A stretch of DNA of 64,000 bases from Pseudomonas morbosilactucae (GCF_023241715.1 NZ_JALQCW010000013.1:84936-148935); one strand, 5' to 3'; shown: positions 26,828 through 39,918, counted from the stretch's first letter. Notes: a model not told the origin generated them from the sequence alone. Program-made: numbers and translations.

Positions 26828-27337
26828 ATGCAACCCACCGCAATCGATAGCAAGAGCAAACACCACCCCAACGACCGCGTCGCCTTTATCCAGGCTTGCT
26901 GGCACAAAGACATTGTCGATCAGAGCCGTAAAGGCTTTGTTGCCGAGATGCTGGCCCAGGGTTACCAGGAAAGCGACATCGACTTCTTTGAAGTCGGCGG
27001 TGCCTTTGAAATCCCGCTACACGCCAAGTTGCTGGCCAAGTCCGGTCGCTACAGCGGCATCGTCGCGGCAGGCCTGGTGGTGGACGGCGGCATCTACCGC
27101 CACGAGTTCGTCGCCCAATCGGTGATCAGCGGCCTGATGCAAGTGCAGTTGGAAACCGAAGTGCCGGTGTTCTCGGTGGTGCTCACGCCCCATCACTTCC
27201 ATGCCGGCGAAGAACACCAGAAGTTCTTCTTCGAGCACTTCGTGCACAAGGGCCAGGAAGCGGCAAAAACCTGCGCCGACACCCTGCACAAGACCCGCGC
27301 CCTGCGTCGTAACGAGCCACGCGCTGTTGCGGTTTAA
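26828..27337 (+). CDS. ribH: Lumazine synthase, RibH2 type
   Basis: 169 aa from the ATG at 26828 (CAGGAG 8 nt upstream). Family segments: VAFIQACWHKDIVDQSRKGFV, FFEVGGAFEIPLHAKLL, VVDGGIYRHEFVA and VVLTPHHFH. These match the Brucella-type RibH2 (decameric) rather than the icosahedral RibH1. It condenses 5-amino-6-ribitylamino-uracil with a butanone phosphate to 6,7-dimethyl-8-ribityllumazine. The 5' riboswitch places it under FMN control; a housekeeping ribH elsewhere in the genome is expected. Confidence 0.92.
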   Translation: MQPTAIDSKSKHHPNDRVAFIQACWHKDIVDQSRKGFVAEMLAQGYQESDIDFFEVGGAFEIPLHAKLLAKSGRYSGIVAAGLVVDGGIYRHEFVAQSVISGLMQVQLETEVPVFSVVLTPHHFHAGEEHQKFFFEHFVHKGQEAAKTCADTLHKTRALRRNEPRAVAV

Positions 27338-27350
27338 GCGTTAGCAGCAT

Positions 27351-27393
27351 CGCCGGCAAGCCGGCACCTACCCTGTGGTGTAGGTGCCGGCTT
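27351..27393. repeat. REP-type palindrome / bidirectional hairpin between ribH and astE
   Basis: The 14-bp stem AAGCCGGCACCTAC / GTAGGTGCCGGCTT with an 8-nt loop starts with the P. fluorescens REP core CGCCGGCAAGCCGGC (27351-27365). It fills the gap between converging genes. It may stabilise both 3' ends; it has no real T-tract. Confidence 0.8.
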
Positions 27394-27401
27394 GGCAGCG
27401 A

Positions 27402-28412
27402 TCAGGCCAGTTGCTCGTCCGAGCTCGGCACAATCAGAATCCCCGCACGCAAACCGTTCTTCACCTTAGGGTTGGGGAAAATGATCCGTGCGCCCTCTTC
27501 TTCCACAATCCAGCGGGTCTGGGCGATGTCTTCGGCCAGCAGATAACCCACGTCCAATTCGGAAAAGTTCTCGATGTCCGCCGGCAGGTGCAGGTGGAAG
27601 CTGTCGCTGTGCTTGATGATTTCGCGGGCCACGCTGAACAGTTGCAAGCCCTCCAGGCTCTCTTCGCTCAACGGCGGCTCATTGCCTTCGATGATCTGCT
27701 GAAGACGGGTTTCCAGGCGTTCGACGTTAACGCCCTGGTTCTGCCCGAAAGGCCGAGCCTTGCCCAGCTCCAGAGTGAAAGCTTCAGCCCCCAGCTTGTC
27801 GTAGGTGTATGAGCTGAACACGATGGACGGTTTGTTCTGCAACAGCACCGCCTCCATGCCCGCCGCACGCAGCCGCGCCAACTCGGCACGGGAATGCTGA
27901 CGACCTTCTTTCCACGGATAGAGGGCAAACTGCTCGATCTTCGAACCGCGAATGGCGGTGTGCAGGTCGTAATGCAGGCGGTTGCGGTTCGGCAGGCTGA
28001 AAAAGCTCGCCGCCAGCCGCTCCAGTTCACAAGCCCGCAGGGCTTCGGAACCGCTGCTCTGCTCATGCCGGCCGTTGAACAGCCGGTTGACGTCCTGCTC
28101 GACAAAACGCTCACCGCGGCGCATGGCCTCGGGGTTGCCGAACAGAAACAAAATACGTGCACGGGGCTTGAGGTCGCCACGGGCAATGTCATGCAATAAA
28201 CGATCGAGCAACTCGATCGGCGCGGTCTCGTTGCCGTGGATCCCTGCCGACAACAACAGGTCCAGGCCGTTGTCACGAGCTTCGGGAGGCCGGACTTCCA
28301 GCGCCCCCTCGCTCAACCAGCGCATCCGCACGCCTTCGACAGTCAGTTGAGTCTTCTCCGCCGGTTCGCGACCGGCGAGGGTCAGTTCAAGCAGTTTGCC
28401 GAGGGCGAGCAT
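27402..28412 (-). CDS. astE: Succinylglutamate desuccinylase AstE
   Basis: 336 aa from [17 protein letters not shown] at 28412. Zinc-carboxypeptidase-like AstE/AspA fold with HGNET (Zn ligands His, Glu), DLHTAIRGS and the catalytic [11 protein letters not shown] region. It removes succinate from N-succinylglutamate to give glutamate, the last step of the arginine succinyltransferase pathway. Last gene of the aru/ast operon; the preceding small gene ends 13 nt upstream. Confidence 0.95.
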   Translation of the reverse strand: MLALGKLLELTLAGREPAEKTQLTVEGVRMRWLSEGALEVRPPEARDNGLDLLLSAGIHGNETAPIELLDRLLHDIARGDLKPRARILFLFGNPEAMRRGERFVEQDVNRLFNGRHEQSSGSEALRACELERLAASFFSLPNRNRLHYDLHTAIRGSKIEQFALYPWKEGRQHSRAELARLRAAGMEAVLLQNKPSIVFSSYTYDKLGAEAFTLELGKARPFGQNQGVNVERLETRLQQIIEGNEPPLSEESLEGLQLFSVAREIIKHSDSFHLHLPADIENFSELDVGYLLAEDIAQTRWIVEEEGARIIFPNPKVKNGLRAGILIVPSSDEQLA

Positions 28413-28425
28413 AGAGCGAGCTTCC

Positions 28426-28712
28426 TTAGTGGGCGTGACCGCAGTCAGGGCCATGCACGTGATCATCGTCACCGGCGTCGGCCGGTTCCATTTCCAGTTG
28501 CAGACTGACCAGATTAGTCGCCAATGGGCGAAGCAGCAGGTTGGCGTATTCAGCGTCACCCTCTTCCACGTCCACGCCGATCAGCAGTTGGCCGCGGCGT
28601 CTTGCTGGATCCACAGTTCCTTGCCTTGCCACAGCACCGCCACGCGGGTGCAGGAGGTTTCCAGTTGAGTGCCGTCGGTGTCTTCAAGGATCAGCTGCAG
28701 GGAATCGCTCAT
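28426..28712 (-). pseudogene. Small conserved aru-operon protein (PA0900-like), frameshifted
   Basis: From the ATG at 28712 the frame reads MSDSLQLILEDTDGTQLETS... to WIQQD, then breaks at 28590-28599. The other frame continues as [20 protein letters not shown]...[12 protein letters not shown]. One extra base in GACGCCGC-GGCCAACTG restores about 95 aa. As it stands, translation stops after 43 aa. A protein of this size lies between astB and astE in other pseudomonads (PA0900 in P. aeruginosa, from memory); it is sometimes labelled a topoisomerase without good reason. The intact form would end in a His/Asp-rich, possibly metal-binding tail. Confidence 0.8.
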
Positions 28713-28775
28713 GTATTACGCTCTCATCTGGGGAAAAGGCGACGCGCCCGACTCACATGAGGCGGGCGCGGGCTT

Positions 28776-30122
28776 TCAATTGATCTGGAATGGATAAACC
28801 GCGCCCAGTTTAAGGATTTGCGTCAGTTCATCCAATGCCGTCCGGCACTCAAGCAGCAATTGCGGGTCCGCCAGATCGCTTTCGCTCAGACGGTCGCGGT
28901 AGTGCTTGTCGACCCATTGGGTCAGGGTGTCGTACAACGGCGCGGTCATGATAACCCCGGGGTTGACCGCCGCCAGCTCGGTTTCGTTGAGAGCCACGCG
29001 CAGGCGCAGGCACGCCGGGCCACCGCCGTTCTGCATGCTCTGCTTGAGGTCGAACACCTTCACCTCGCGGATCAGGCCGCCGGAGCTGGTGAGGCTTTGC
29101 AGGTACTGCCAGACCCGCTCGTTGGCTCGGCACTCTTCCGGCACGATGAGCAACATCGAACCGTCGGCACGGGACAGCAACTGGCTGTTGAACAGGTAAG
29201 AACGCACCGCATCTTCCACCGTGACCTGGGCCCGTGGCACGCAGATCGCCTGGAAGTTGCCGCCACGCTGGGCCAGCTTGCCCTGCAACTCGGCGAGCAT
29301 GTGCTCGGTCTCGAGGAACGCGTCCTCGTGGTAGAACAGCACCTCGCCGTTGCCGACCGCGATCACGTCGTTGTGGAACACACCCTGGTCGATCACCGAG
29401 GGGTTCTGCTGGGCGTACACCACGCCCTGCTCGCTCAGGCCATGCAGGCGTGCCACGGCTTGCGAGGCTTCCAGAGTCTGGCGGGCCGGGTACTTCTGCG
29501 GCGCCGGAAAACGGTTGTCGAAGGCGCTGCGGCCAAAGACAAAGAACTCGACACCGGCCTGGCCGTACTCACGGCAGAAGCGCGTGTGGTTGGCTGCACC
29601 TTCGTCACCGAACTGCGCCACCGCCGGCAAGGCCGCATGGTGGGCGAAGTGTTTCTGGTCAGCGAACATCGCCCCCAGCACACGACTGGTGGTCGGGTGC
29701 TCGATGCTGCGGTGGTACTTGCAGTTCAGGTTGGCAGCGGTGAAATGTACCCGGCCATCGGCGGTGTCGGCACTCGGGCTGACGGTGGCGGCGTTGGCCA
29801 CCCACATGCTCGATGCCGAGCAACTGGCCACCAGCAGGGGCATGGCCTGCTTGGCCGCCTGCTGGATCACTTGGGCGTCGGTGCCGGCAAAACCCAGGTT
29901 GCGCAAGGCCGCCACATCTGGACGTTCCTGGGGTGCCAGGACGCCTTGCTGAAAGCCCATTTCCATCAGCGCTTTCATTTTCGCCAGGCCTTGCAAGGCC
30001 GCTTCCCGAGGGTTTGACGACTGCTGGCTGTTGCTCTGGGACGCGACGTTGCCGTAGGACAGGCCGCCGTAGTTATGGGTCGGCCCCACTAGACCGTCGA
30101 AATTGACTTCATAGGATTTCAT
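28776..30122 (-). CDS. astB: N-succinylarginine dihydrolase AstB
   Basis: 448 aa (family length about 445). Starts [22 protein letters not shown], the AstB signature. Pentein-fold catalytic residues are visible as the Glu in [10 protein letters not shown], the His in [10 protein letters not shown] and the Cys in [13 protein letters not shown]. It converts N2-succinylarginine to succinylornithine, CO2 and two ammonia. It is separated from astD by 141 nt holding a REP element. Confidence 0.97.
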   Translation of the reverse strand: MKSYEVNFDGLVGPTHNYGGLSYGNVASQSNSQQSSNPREAALQGLAKMKALMEMGFQQGVLAPQERPDVAALRNLGFAGTDAQVIQQAAKQAMPLLVASCSASSMWVANAATVSPSADTADGRVHFTAANLNCKYHRSIEHPTTSRVLGAMFADQKHFAHHAALPAVAQFGDEGAANHTRFCREYGQAGVEFFVFGRSAFDNRFPAPQKYPARQTLEASQAVARLHGLSEQGVVYAQQNPSVIDQGVFHNDVIAVGNGEVLFYHEDAFLETEHMLAELQGKLAQRGGNFQAICVPRAQVTVEDAVRSYLFNSQLLSRADGSMLLIVPEECRANERVWQYLQSLTSSGGLIREVKVFDLKQSMQNGGGPACLRLRVALNETELAAVNPGVIMTAPLYDTLTQWVDKHYRDRLSESDLADPQLLLECRTALDELTQILKLGAVYPFQIN

Positions 30123-30191
30123 CAGCGAGGCTCCACGAATCTGTTGTTATAGGCATCGGTATCTATACAGGGCGAGCGTATTGCACTCGTT

Positions 30192-30249
30192 CGCCGGCAA
30201 GCCGGCTCCACAGGAATCGGCTTACCGACAAAGAGGCCACAACGGCCTC
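30192..30249. repeat. REP element and small hairpin between astD and astB
   Basis: CGCCGGCAAGCCGGCTCC (30192-30209) is a P. fluorescens-type REP palindrome. GAGGCC-N5-GGCCTC (30233-30249), followed by TTT on the minus strand, is a weak attenuator. Both lie inside the aru operon. Confidence 0.75.
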
Positions 30250-30263
30250 CCCGCACACTCAAA

Positions 30264-32755
<2,492 letters not shown>

Positions 32756-32826
32756 GCTATCTCCTCAGACGGGCGCCGCTGGCGGCCCCCGCGAAACTCG
32801 CTACTTTCCAGGCATTAAAGCCGGCG

Positions 32827-33846
32827 TTAAACAGCCACCAGGCGCACGCTGGCACCCTCACCGACACCCAAGGCCTCGGCCGCCTGCAGGTCCAGGGTCA
32901 CCGGTTTGCCCGGGGCGTAATCCAGCTCCAGCAGCACGGCGCGGTAATCCTGCAACTGGGCGTTGGAGACCAGGTACTGACGTCCGCCGCCTTTGGCCAG
33001 CTCGCCGATTTTCACCGGCACCACCCGGCTCTGGGCGATGGAGCGGATGCCGGAAACCCGTGCGTGCAGGGTCGGGCCACCGTCGAAAATGTCGATGTAA
33101 TGATCGGTCTCGAAGCCTTCGCGCATCAGGATGTCGAAGGTGATCTGGGCCCGTGGGTGCACCTGGCCCATCGCCTCTTGGGCGGCGTCCGGCAGCAACG
33201 GTACGTAGATCGGGTAATGGGGCATCAATTCAGCGAGGAAGGTGCGGCTTTTCAGGCCACACAGGCGCTCGGCCTCGGCGTAGTTGAGGTCGAAGAAGTT
33301 GCGCCCGATGGCATCCCAGAATGGCGAATCACCGTGCTCGTCGCTGTAACCGACGATCTCGGTCACCACCGAATCGGCGAAACGCTCGGGGTGGCTGGCA
33401 ACGAACAGCAGGCGCCCGCGGGAGTTGAGCTCCGACCAAGGCGAACCCACCAGTTCCGGCACCACGTAGAAGCTGGTCAGCAAGCTGTTGCCGGTCAGGT
33501 CATGGCACTGGGAAAGCACGTGAATCTTGTTATGAATCTTCAGCTCGCGGGAGGCGTGCACAAAGGTTTCATTGCGGAAGCTGTAGAACGGCTCGGAGTA
33601 GCCGGCCGAGGCAACGATGGCCGAACAGCCCACCAGCTTGCCGGCTTCGGTGTCTTCAAGGACGAAGAAGTAGCTCTCTTCACCGTTGAAGCTCACTTCG
33701 GCGGCGAAAGAGGCTTCGGACGCGGCAATCTTGTCGCTCAGGCGGCCGACATCATCCGGCAAGGAGGTGACACCAATCGGGCTGTCTGCAGCCAGACGCT
33801 GTACCTCGCCCAGATCAGCCATTTGCGCGGGGCGCATCACCAGCAT
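32827..33846 (-). CDS. aruF: Arginine/ornithine N-succinyltransferase, alpha subunit AruF
   Basis: 339 aa, paralogous to AruG: MLVMRPAQMADLGEVQRLAADS, FYSFRNETFVHASRELKIHNK, LLTSFYVVPEL and VGYSDEHGDSPFWDAIG. It forms the enzyme with AruG. The upstream gap to aruC (132 nt) holds two hairpins, one of them terminator-like. Confidence 0.96.
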   Translation of the reverse strand: MLVMRPAQMADLGEVQRLAADSPIGVTSLPDDVGRLSDKIAASEASFAAEVSFNGEESYFFVLEDTEAGKLVGCSAIVASAGYSEPFYSFRNETFVHASRELKIHNKIHVLSQCHDLTGNSLLTSFYVVPELVGSPWSELNSRGRLLFVASHPERFADSVVTEIVGYSDEHGDSPFWDAIGRNFFDLNYAEAERLCGLKSRTFLAELMPHYPIYVPLLPDAAQEAMGQVHPRAQITFDILMREGFETDHYIDIFDGGPTLHARVSGIRSIAQSRVVPVKIGELAKGGGRQYLVSNAQLQDYRAVLLELDYAPGKPVTLDLQAAEALGVGEGASVRLVAV

Positions 33847-33870
33847 GGTGTCACTCCTTACTTGAAACAG

Positions 33871-33918
33871 GTCGGAAAACGTCCGACTCAGGGAAAAAAA
33901 TGCCGGGACAGCCCGGCA
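33871..33918 (-). terminator. Attenuator-like hairpins between aruC and aruF
   Basis: On the minus strand TGCCGGG-loop-CCCGGCA (33901-33918) is followed by seven T (33894-33900), a good intrinsic terminator shape. Next comes a second hairpin GTCGGA-AAACG-TCCGAC (33871-33887). They probably lower read-through from aruC into aruF, giving more aminotransferase than the later enzymes. Confidence 0.75.
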
Positions 33919-33978
33919 CAGGAATGTGGCTCGACGCAGCCCGTTGAGGATCGGCGCCGAGCGGTGTTACGGCCTGAA

Positions 33979-35298
<1,320 letters not shown>

Positions 35299-35328
35299 TT
35301 ATAGCGCCAACCCCCGTTTTAGGCGGGT

Positions 35329-35344
35329 TTATGGCAATGCGACA
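35329..35344 (-). promoter_or_regulatory. ArgR half-site upstream of aruC (distal)
   Basis: Minus strand TGTCGC-ATTGCCAT-AA, another full match to TGTCGC-N8-AA. It is 51 nt from the proximal site and close to the 18-bp palindrome at 35360-35377. Confidence 0.65.
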
Positions 35345-35359
35345 AATAGCGTCGCAAAG

Positions 35360-35377
35360 GCGCAGTTTAAACTGCGC
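35360..35377. repeat. 18-bp perfect palindrome in the aruC-argR gap
   Basis: GCGCAGTTT / AAACTGCGC with no loop. Located between argR and aruC, about 16 nt from the distal ArgR site. It may be an operator or the 3'-end hairpin of the argR transcript; it has no T-tract. Confidence 0.65.
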
Positions 35378-35506
35378 GCAGGCTCAGCGGCAGAGTGACC
35401 GGGCAATTCGCCCAAGCTAATTATCCAGGTAGTTAGCGGTATCACCGGTCCAGAAGTTGACCGTCAGGACGCCTTCGCCGGCACGCTGGCGCCAGCTAGA
35501 AGAAGA

Positions 35507-36487
35507 TCAGCCGCGCTCGGCAGGTACGGAGGAGAGTTCGAACGGGCTGCTGCTGCGCCGCTGGTTGCGGTCTTCCCGCGGGGTGGCGCCAAAGAAGTTG
35601 CGGTAGGCGCTGGAGAAATGGGGCCCTGAGGAGAAACCGCAGGACAGGCCGATCTGAATGATCGACTTGCTGGTCTGCATCAACATCTGCCGCGCCTTGT
35701 TCAAGCGCAACTCCAGGTAATACTGGCTCGGCACACGATTGAGGTACTGCTTGAAGATCCGCTCCAACTGCCGGCGGGACACACAGACATGCTGGGCGAT
35801 CTCGTCGGTGGTCAGCGGCTCTTCGATATTGGCTTCCATCAGCAGCACGGCCTGGGTCAGCTTCGGGTGGCTGGAACCCAGACGATTCTGCAACGGAATT
35901 CGCTGGCGCTCGCCGCCCTCGCGGATGCGCTCCACCACCAACTCTTCCGACACCGCGCCCGCCAGTTCCGCCCCATGATCCCGGGCCAGCACCGCCAGCA
36001 GCAGGTCCAGCACCGACATGCCGCCGCAGGCGGTCAGGCGATCCCGATCCCAGTCGAACAGATGGCTGGTGGCGATCACCTTGGGATAGCGCTCGGCAAA
36101 ATCATCCTGCCAACGCCAATGCACCGCAGCGCGATAACCGTCCAGCAAGCCCAACTGCGCCAAGGGATAGACCCCGGCAGACAAACCACCGATCACACAG
36201 CCGGCGCGCACCAGTTGCTTGAGCGCACTGCTCAAGGCTGGCGCCAGGCTCGCTGGCGGCTCGTCGGCCAGCAGGAACAGCTTCTGACAACCTTCCAGCT
36301 TGCCGGCCCAAGGCTCACCCGGCAGCTGCCAAGCACCTTCGCCGGGCGCTTCGGCCTGCAGGAAAGACAACTCGTAGACCACGTCCGGATGCACCCGCTG
36401 AGCAACACGCAAGGCCTCCTCAGCCAGCGCCAGCGTCAAGGCTTTAGTGCTGGGCCAAATCAGGAAACCAATTCGATGGGCAGTCAT
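35507..36487 (-). CDS. argR: Arginine-responsive AraC-type regulator ArgR
   Basis: 326 aa from the ATG at 36487 (a TTG nine bases upstream is an alternative). N-terminal DJ-1/GATase1-like sensor domain (RIGFLIWPSTKALTLALAEEALR..., GLSAGVYPLAQLG) and C-terminal AraC double HTH (EPLTTDEIAQHVCVSRRQLERIFK... IIQIGLSCGFSSGPHFSSAYRNFFG). In P. aeruginosa it activates aru and aot and represses biosynthetic genes in response to arginine. It ends the aotJQMOP-argR operon. Confidence 0.94.
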   Translation of the reverse strand: MTAHRIGFLIWPSTKALTLALAEEALRVAQRVHPDVVYELSFLQAEAPGEGAWQLPGEPWAGKLEGCQKLFLLADEPPASLAPALSSALKQLVRAGCVIGGLSAGVYPLAQLGLLDGYRAAVHWRWQDDFAERYPKVIATSHLFDWDRDRLTACGGMSVLDLLLAVLARDHGAELAGAVSEELVVERIREGGERQRIPLQNRLGSSHPKLTQAVLLMEANIEEPLTTDEIAQHVCVSRRQLERIFKQYLNRVPSQYYLELRLNKARQMLMQTSKSIIQIGLSCGFSSGPHFSSAYRNFFGATPREDRNQRRSSSPFELSSVPAERG

Positions 36488-36536
36488 GGCGGGCAATCCA
36501 AAACGAAAACAGTGTTAGAGGCCGAAAGCGGCAGCA

Positions 36537-36585
36537 ACCAAATTAGACCATCGGCCGCGCGCTGCGCAGCATGACCTAATTTGGT
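36537..36585. repeat. Inverted repeat between aotP and argR
   Basis: ACCAAATTAGACCAT and ATGACCTAATTTGGT are inverted copies (13 of 15 matching) separated by 19 nt. It lies in the aotP-argR gap. It could be an RNA hairpin that limits argR expression or a two-site operator. Confidence 0.65.
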
Positions 36586-36600
36586 GCATAACGGGAGCGA

Positions 36601-37365
36601 TTACTTGAGGCTACCGGAGAGGAATTGTTGCAAACGTTCCGACTGCGGATTGACCAGCACTTCACGCGGGTTACCGCTCTCTTCCACCACGCCTTTGTGC
36701 AGGAATACCAGTTGATTGGAGACTTCCCGGGCGAAGCCCATTTCGTGAGTCACCACCACCATGGTCCGACCTTCCTGAGCCAGGGCCTGCATGACTTTCA
36801 GCACGTCACCTACCAGCTCAGGGTCGAGGGCCGAGGTCGGCTCGTCGAACAGCATGACTTCCGGCTCCATGGCCAGGGCCCGGGCAATCGCCACACGCTG
36901 CTGCTCACCACCGGACATGTGCCCCGGGTAAGCATCCTTGCGATGGGCCACGCCCACTTTGGCCAGGTAGTGCTCGGCCTTTTCACGGGCTTCGGCCTTG
37001 GGGACGCCGAGCACATGCACAGGCGCTTCCATGATGTTTTCCAGGGCGGTCATGTGCGACCACAGGTTGAAATGCTGGAACACCATCGACAGCCGCGAAC
37101 GCATGCGCTGCAGTTGCTTCGGGTCGGCGGCCTTGAGCGCGCCGTCCTTGTTGGGCACCAGCTTGAGCTCTTCGTTGTTCAGCAGGATCTTGCCAGCATG
37201 GGGCTGCTCCAGCAGGTTGATGCAACGCAGAAAGGTACTTTTGCCGGAGCCACTGGAGCCGATGATGCTGATTACATCGCCGGCGGCCGCTTTCAGGGAC
37301 ACGCCCTTGAGCACTTCGTGACTGCCATAGCGTTTATGCAGGTCTTGGACTTCAAGTTTGTACAT
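36601..37365 (-). CDS. aotP: Arginine/ornithine ABC transporter ATPase AotP
   Basis: 254 aa from MYKLEVQDLHKRYGSHEVL at 37365. Walker A GSSGSGKST, Q-loop VFQHFNLW, signature SGGEQQ, Walker B VMLFDEPTS, switch His in VVTHEM. Drives the AotQM permease. It lies 28 nt after aotO. Confidence 0.97.
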   Translation of the reverse strand: MYKLEVQDLHKRYGSHEVLKGVSLKAAAGDVISIIGSSGSGKSTFLRCINLLEQPHAGKILLNNEELKLVPNKDGALKAADPKQLQRMRSRLSMVFQHFNLWSHMTALENIMEAPVHVLGVPKAEAREKAEHYLAKVGVAHRKDAYPGHMSGGEQQRVAIARALAMEPEVMLFDEPTSALDPELVGDVLKVMQALAQEGRTMVVVTHEMGFAREVSNQLVFLHKGVVEESGNPREVLVNPQSERLQQFLSGSLK

Positions 37366-37393
37366 GCTGTCGGTTCTCACAAAAAGCGGTCAG

Positions 37394-38506
37394 TCAGTCG
37401 TTGAGCAAGCGCCCGTGACGCAGCGCTTCGCGCCCCGCCACCTTGGCCAGCCAGAAACCGGGTTGGGCGTAACGTAACCGTTCAACGGCAAACAACACGC
37501 CGCTGGTGCCAGCACACATAATGCTGACCCGATCGGATAAGGGATCAATCACTTCGAAAATCGGCTCGCCCTTCTCGACCCAGCTACCGGCCGGGCGCAG
37601 AAAGCTCACCACGCCAGGGTGGGGCGCGAACAACAGTTCAGTGCCCTCGAACGGCATCGCCTCACAGGCTTCATTCGCCGGTGCAGGCCATTCGCCACGG
37701 ATCAGGCCCTGCTCCGCCAGGAACGCCAGAATGCCTTCGGCATAGGCCTCGGCTTCAGCGCGACCGGTATCGGCCTGACCGCCCAGCTCCAGGGTAGTGG
37801 CCAGGCAAGCCAAGGGAATCTGCGCTTCCGGGAAGGCGCGTGACAAACGCAGCCAAGGCAATGAGCAGGCTTCGTCGAATGAACTGCCGCCCGAATCTTC
37901 CGCAAGCAAGCCCACCCGCACATTCAGGTGCGCAGCCAGGGAGCGCCATTGCGCCCAGTGCTGAGGCAAGGCGTACATGTGCAGCGCCGCTTCGGCGTCG
38001 CAGTGCAGGTCCAGCACCACATCGGCGGTACAGGCATGGCTCAGCAGCACGCGCTGCATGCCCTGCAACTGACTGGCCGCCGGTGGCAAGGCAGCCAGCA
38101 CATCGCTCATGGCCTGACGGATCAGCCGGACATTGGCGTGCGGGTCATCGCCCAGGCGCCCTTCCAGCCGCTCGGCCACCGGTGCGCTCAACTCGACGAA
38201 ATCCCGGTTGAAGTTCTTGCCGCTACCCGCTTCGAAACGCCCCTGATGATTGCCTTGGAGCAATTGCCCCAGGCCCAGGGGATTGGCCACCGGCACCAGC
38301 TCGATCACGCCGTTCAGCGCACCCTGGGTTTCCAGTTCCGCCAGGCGCTTTTTCAGCTCCCAGGCGGTGCGCATGCCCGGCAGCTCATCGGCGTGCAGGC
38401 TGGCCTGGATATAGGCCTTGCGCTCGCCGCTGCCAAAGCGGAATACCGAGATCTGCCGCTCGCTGCCCAGATGACTCCAGGGCAATGCATGGTCGATACG
38501 TTCCAT
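37394..38506 (-). CDS. aotO: AotO, succinylglutamate desuccinylase/aspartoacylase-family protein
   Basis: 370 aa. M14-type AstE/AspA fold with SLHADELPGM (HxxE Zn motif), DLHCDAEAALHM and, in the C-terminal part, a lipoyl-like beta barrel (VSFLRPAGSWVEKGEPIFEVIDP). It is part of the aot operon in pseudomonads but its deletion does not abolish transport in P. aeruginosa, as far as I recall; its true substrate is unknown. The gap to aotM is one base. Confidence 0.92.
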   Translation of the reverse strand: MERIDHALPWSHLGSERQISVFRFGSGERKAYIQASLHADELPGMRTAWELKKRLAELETQGALNGVIELVPVANPLGLGQLLQGNHQGRFEAGSGKNFNRDFVELSAPVAERLEGRLGDDPHANVRLIRQAMSDVLAALPPAASQLQGMQRVLLSHACTADVVLDLHCDAEAALHMYALPQHWAQWRSLAAHLNVRVGLLAEDSGGSSFDEACSLPWLRLSRAFPEAQIPLACLATTLELGGQADTGRAEAEAYAEGILAFLAEQGLIRGEWPAPANEACEAMPFEGTELLFAPHPGVVSFLRPAGSWVEKGEPIFEVIDPLSDRVSIMCAGTSGVLFAVERLRYAQPGFWLAKVAGREALRHGRLLND

Positions 38507-38507
38507 A

Positions 38508-39206
38508 TCAGTGCTTCCGCGGAGCCAGGTAGCCCAGCCAGCGACGCTCGGCCAGCTTGAACAGGCGCACCAGGATGAAGGTCAGGCACAGGTAGAACAC
38601 GCCGGCGGTGATGTAGGCCTCGAACGGCAGGTAATACTGGGCGTTGACCGTGCGTGCGGCACCGGTGATGTCGATCAGGGTGACGATGGAGGCCAGGCTG
38701 GTGGTCTGCAGCATCATGATCACTTCGTTGCTGTACTGCGGCAGTGCGCGGCGCATGGCCGACGGCAGCAGAATCCGGCAGTACATCTTATAGCGCGACA
38801 TGCCCATGGCCTTGGCGGCCTCGATTTCACCGTTCGGCGTGGCCCGCAGGCTGCCGGCGATGATTTCAGCGGTGTAGGCACTGGTGTTGATGGCAAAGGC
38901 CAGGCAGGCACAGAACGTGGCGCTGGACAGCCATGGCCAGAGGAAGCTTTCCCGCACGGCTTCGAACTGGGCCAGACCGTAGTAGATCAGGAACAGTTGC
39001 ACCAGCATCGGTGTGCCGCGGATCACGTAGGTGTAAAGCCAGGCACTCATGTTCACCACTGGCTGCTTGGACACCCGCATCAGCCCCAGGGGCAAGGCCG
39101 CCAGCAAGCCGAAGAACAGCGACAGGGCCAGCAGTTTCAGGGTGGTCAGCAGGCCGCTCAGGTACAGCGGCAATGCTTCATAGATGACGTTGTAGTCGAA
39201 GATCAT
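38508..39206 (-). CDS. aotM: Arginine/ornithine ABC permease AotM
   Basis: 232 aa, HisM/AotM family with about five membrane helices (first at residues 18-42). The cytoplasmic EAA loop reads EIEAAKAMGMSRYKMYCRILLPSAMR. It forms the membrane channel with AotQ. The start overlaps the aotQ stop by 4 nt. Confidence 0.96.
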   Translation of the reverse strand: MIFDYNVIYEALPLYLSGLLTTLKLLALSLFFGLLAALPLGLMRVSKQPVVNMSAWLYTYVIRGTPMLVQLFLIYYGLAQFEAVRESFLWPWLSSATFCACLAFAINTSAYTAEIIAGSLRATPNGEIEAAKAMGMSRYKMYCRILLPSAMRRALPQYSNEVIMMLQTTSLASIVTLIDITGAARTVNAQYYLPFEAYITAGVFYLCLTFILVRLFKLAERRWLGYLAPRKH

Positions 39207-39892
39207 AGATCAGCCGCCCTTACGCCTACCGAGTAGCGCTTCTCAAGTTGACGCAGTGCCAGCAGGGAGACACTGGTAATCACCAGGTACATCGCCGCCA
39301 CCGCGAGGAAGAAGGTAAAAGGTTCGCGGGTGGCATCAGCCGCCTGCTTGGCCTTGAACATCATGTCTTGCAGGCCCACCACCGAAATCAGCGCGGTGGC
39401 CTTGGTCAGCACCAGCCAGTTGTTGGTAAAGCCGGGAATCGCCAGGCGAATCATCTGCGGCACCATCACCCGGAAGAACACCTGAAAACTGCTCATGCCG
39501 TACGCCACACCGGCTTCCGCCTGCCCCTTGGGGATCGCCATAAAGGCGCCACGGAAGGTTTCCGACAGGTAGGCCCCGAAGATGAAGCCCAGGGTGCCGA
39601 TGCCAGCCGCCAGTGGATTGAGGTCGATGTAGTCGTCATACCCCAGCAGCGGCGCCACGCGGTTGAGCAGGTCCTGGCCGCCGTAGAAAATCAGCAGGAT
39701 CAGCACCAGATCGGGAATCCCGCGGATCACGGTGGAATACAGATCGCCCAGCCAGGCCAGCCAGCGGATCGGCGAGAGACGCAAGGCGACCCCGATCAGA
39801 CCCAGAACAATGGCCAAGGCCATGGACGACAAGGCGAGCTGAAGCGTCAGCCAAGCGCCATCGAGGATGACAGCCCCGTAGCCTTTCAACAT
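39203..39892 (-). CDS. aotQ: Arginine/ornithine ABC permease AotQ
   Basis: 229 aa, HisQ/AotQ family, membrane helices from residue 10 on. EAA loop QAEAGVAYGMSSFQVFFRVMVPQMIR. Pairs with AotM. Preceded by the hairpin that separates it from aotJ. Confidence 0.96.
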   Translation of the reverse strand: MLKGYGAVILDGAWLTLQLALSSMALAIVLGLIGVALRLSPIRWLAWLGDLYSTVIRGIPDLVLILLIFYGGQDLLNRVAPLLGYDDYIDLNPLAAGIGTLGFIFGAYLSETFRGAFMAIPKGQAEAGVAYGMSSFQVFFRVMVPQMIRLAIPGFTNNWLVLTKATALISVVGLQDMMFKAKQAADATREPFTFFLAVAAMYLVITSVSLLALRQLEKRYSVGVRAADL

Positions 39893-39918
39893 GATTCAGG
39901 TCCTCGGAAATTGGGATG

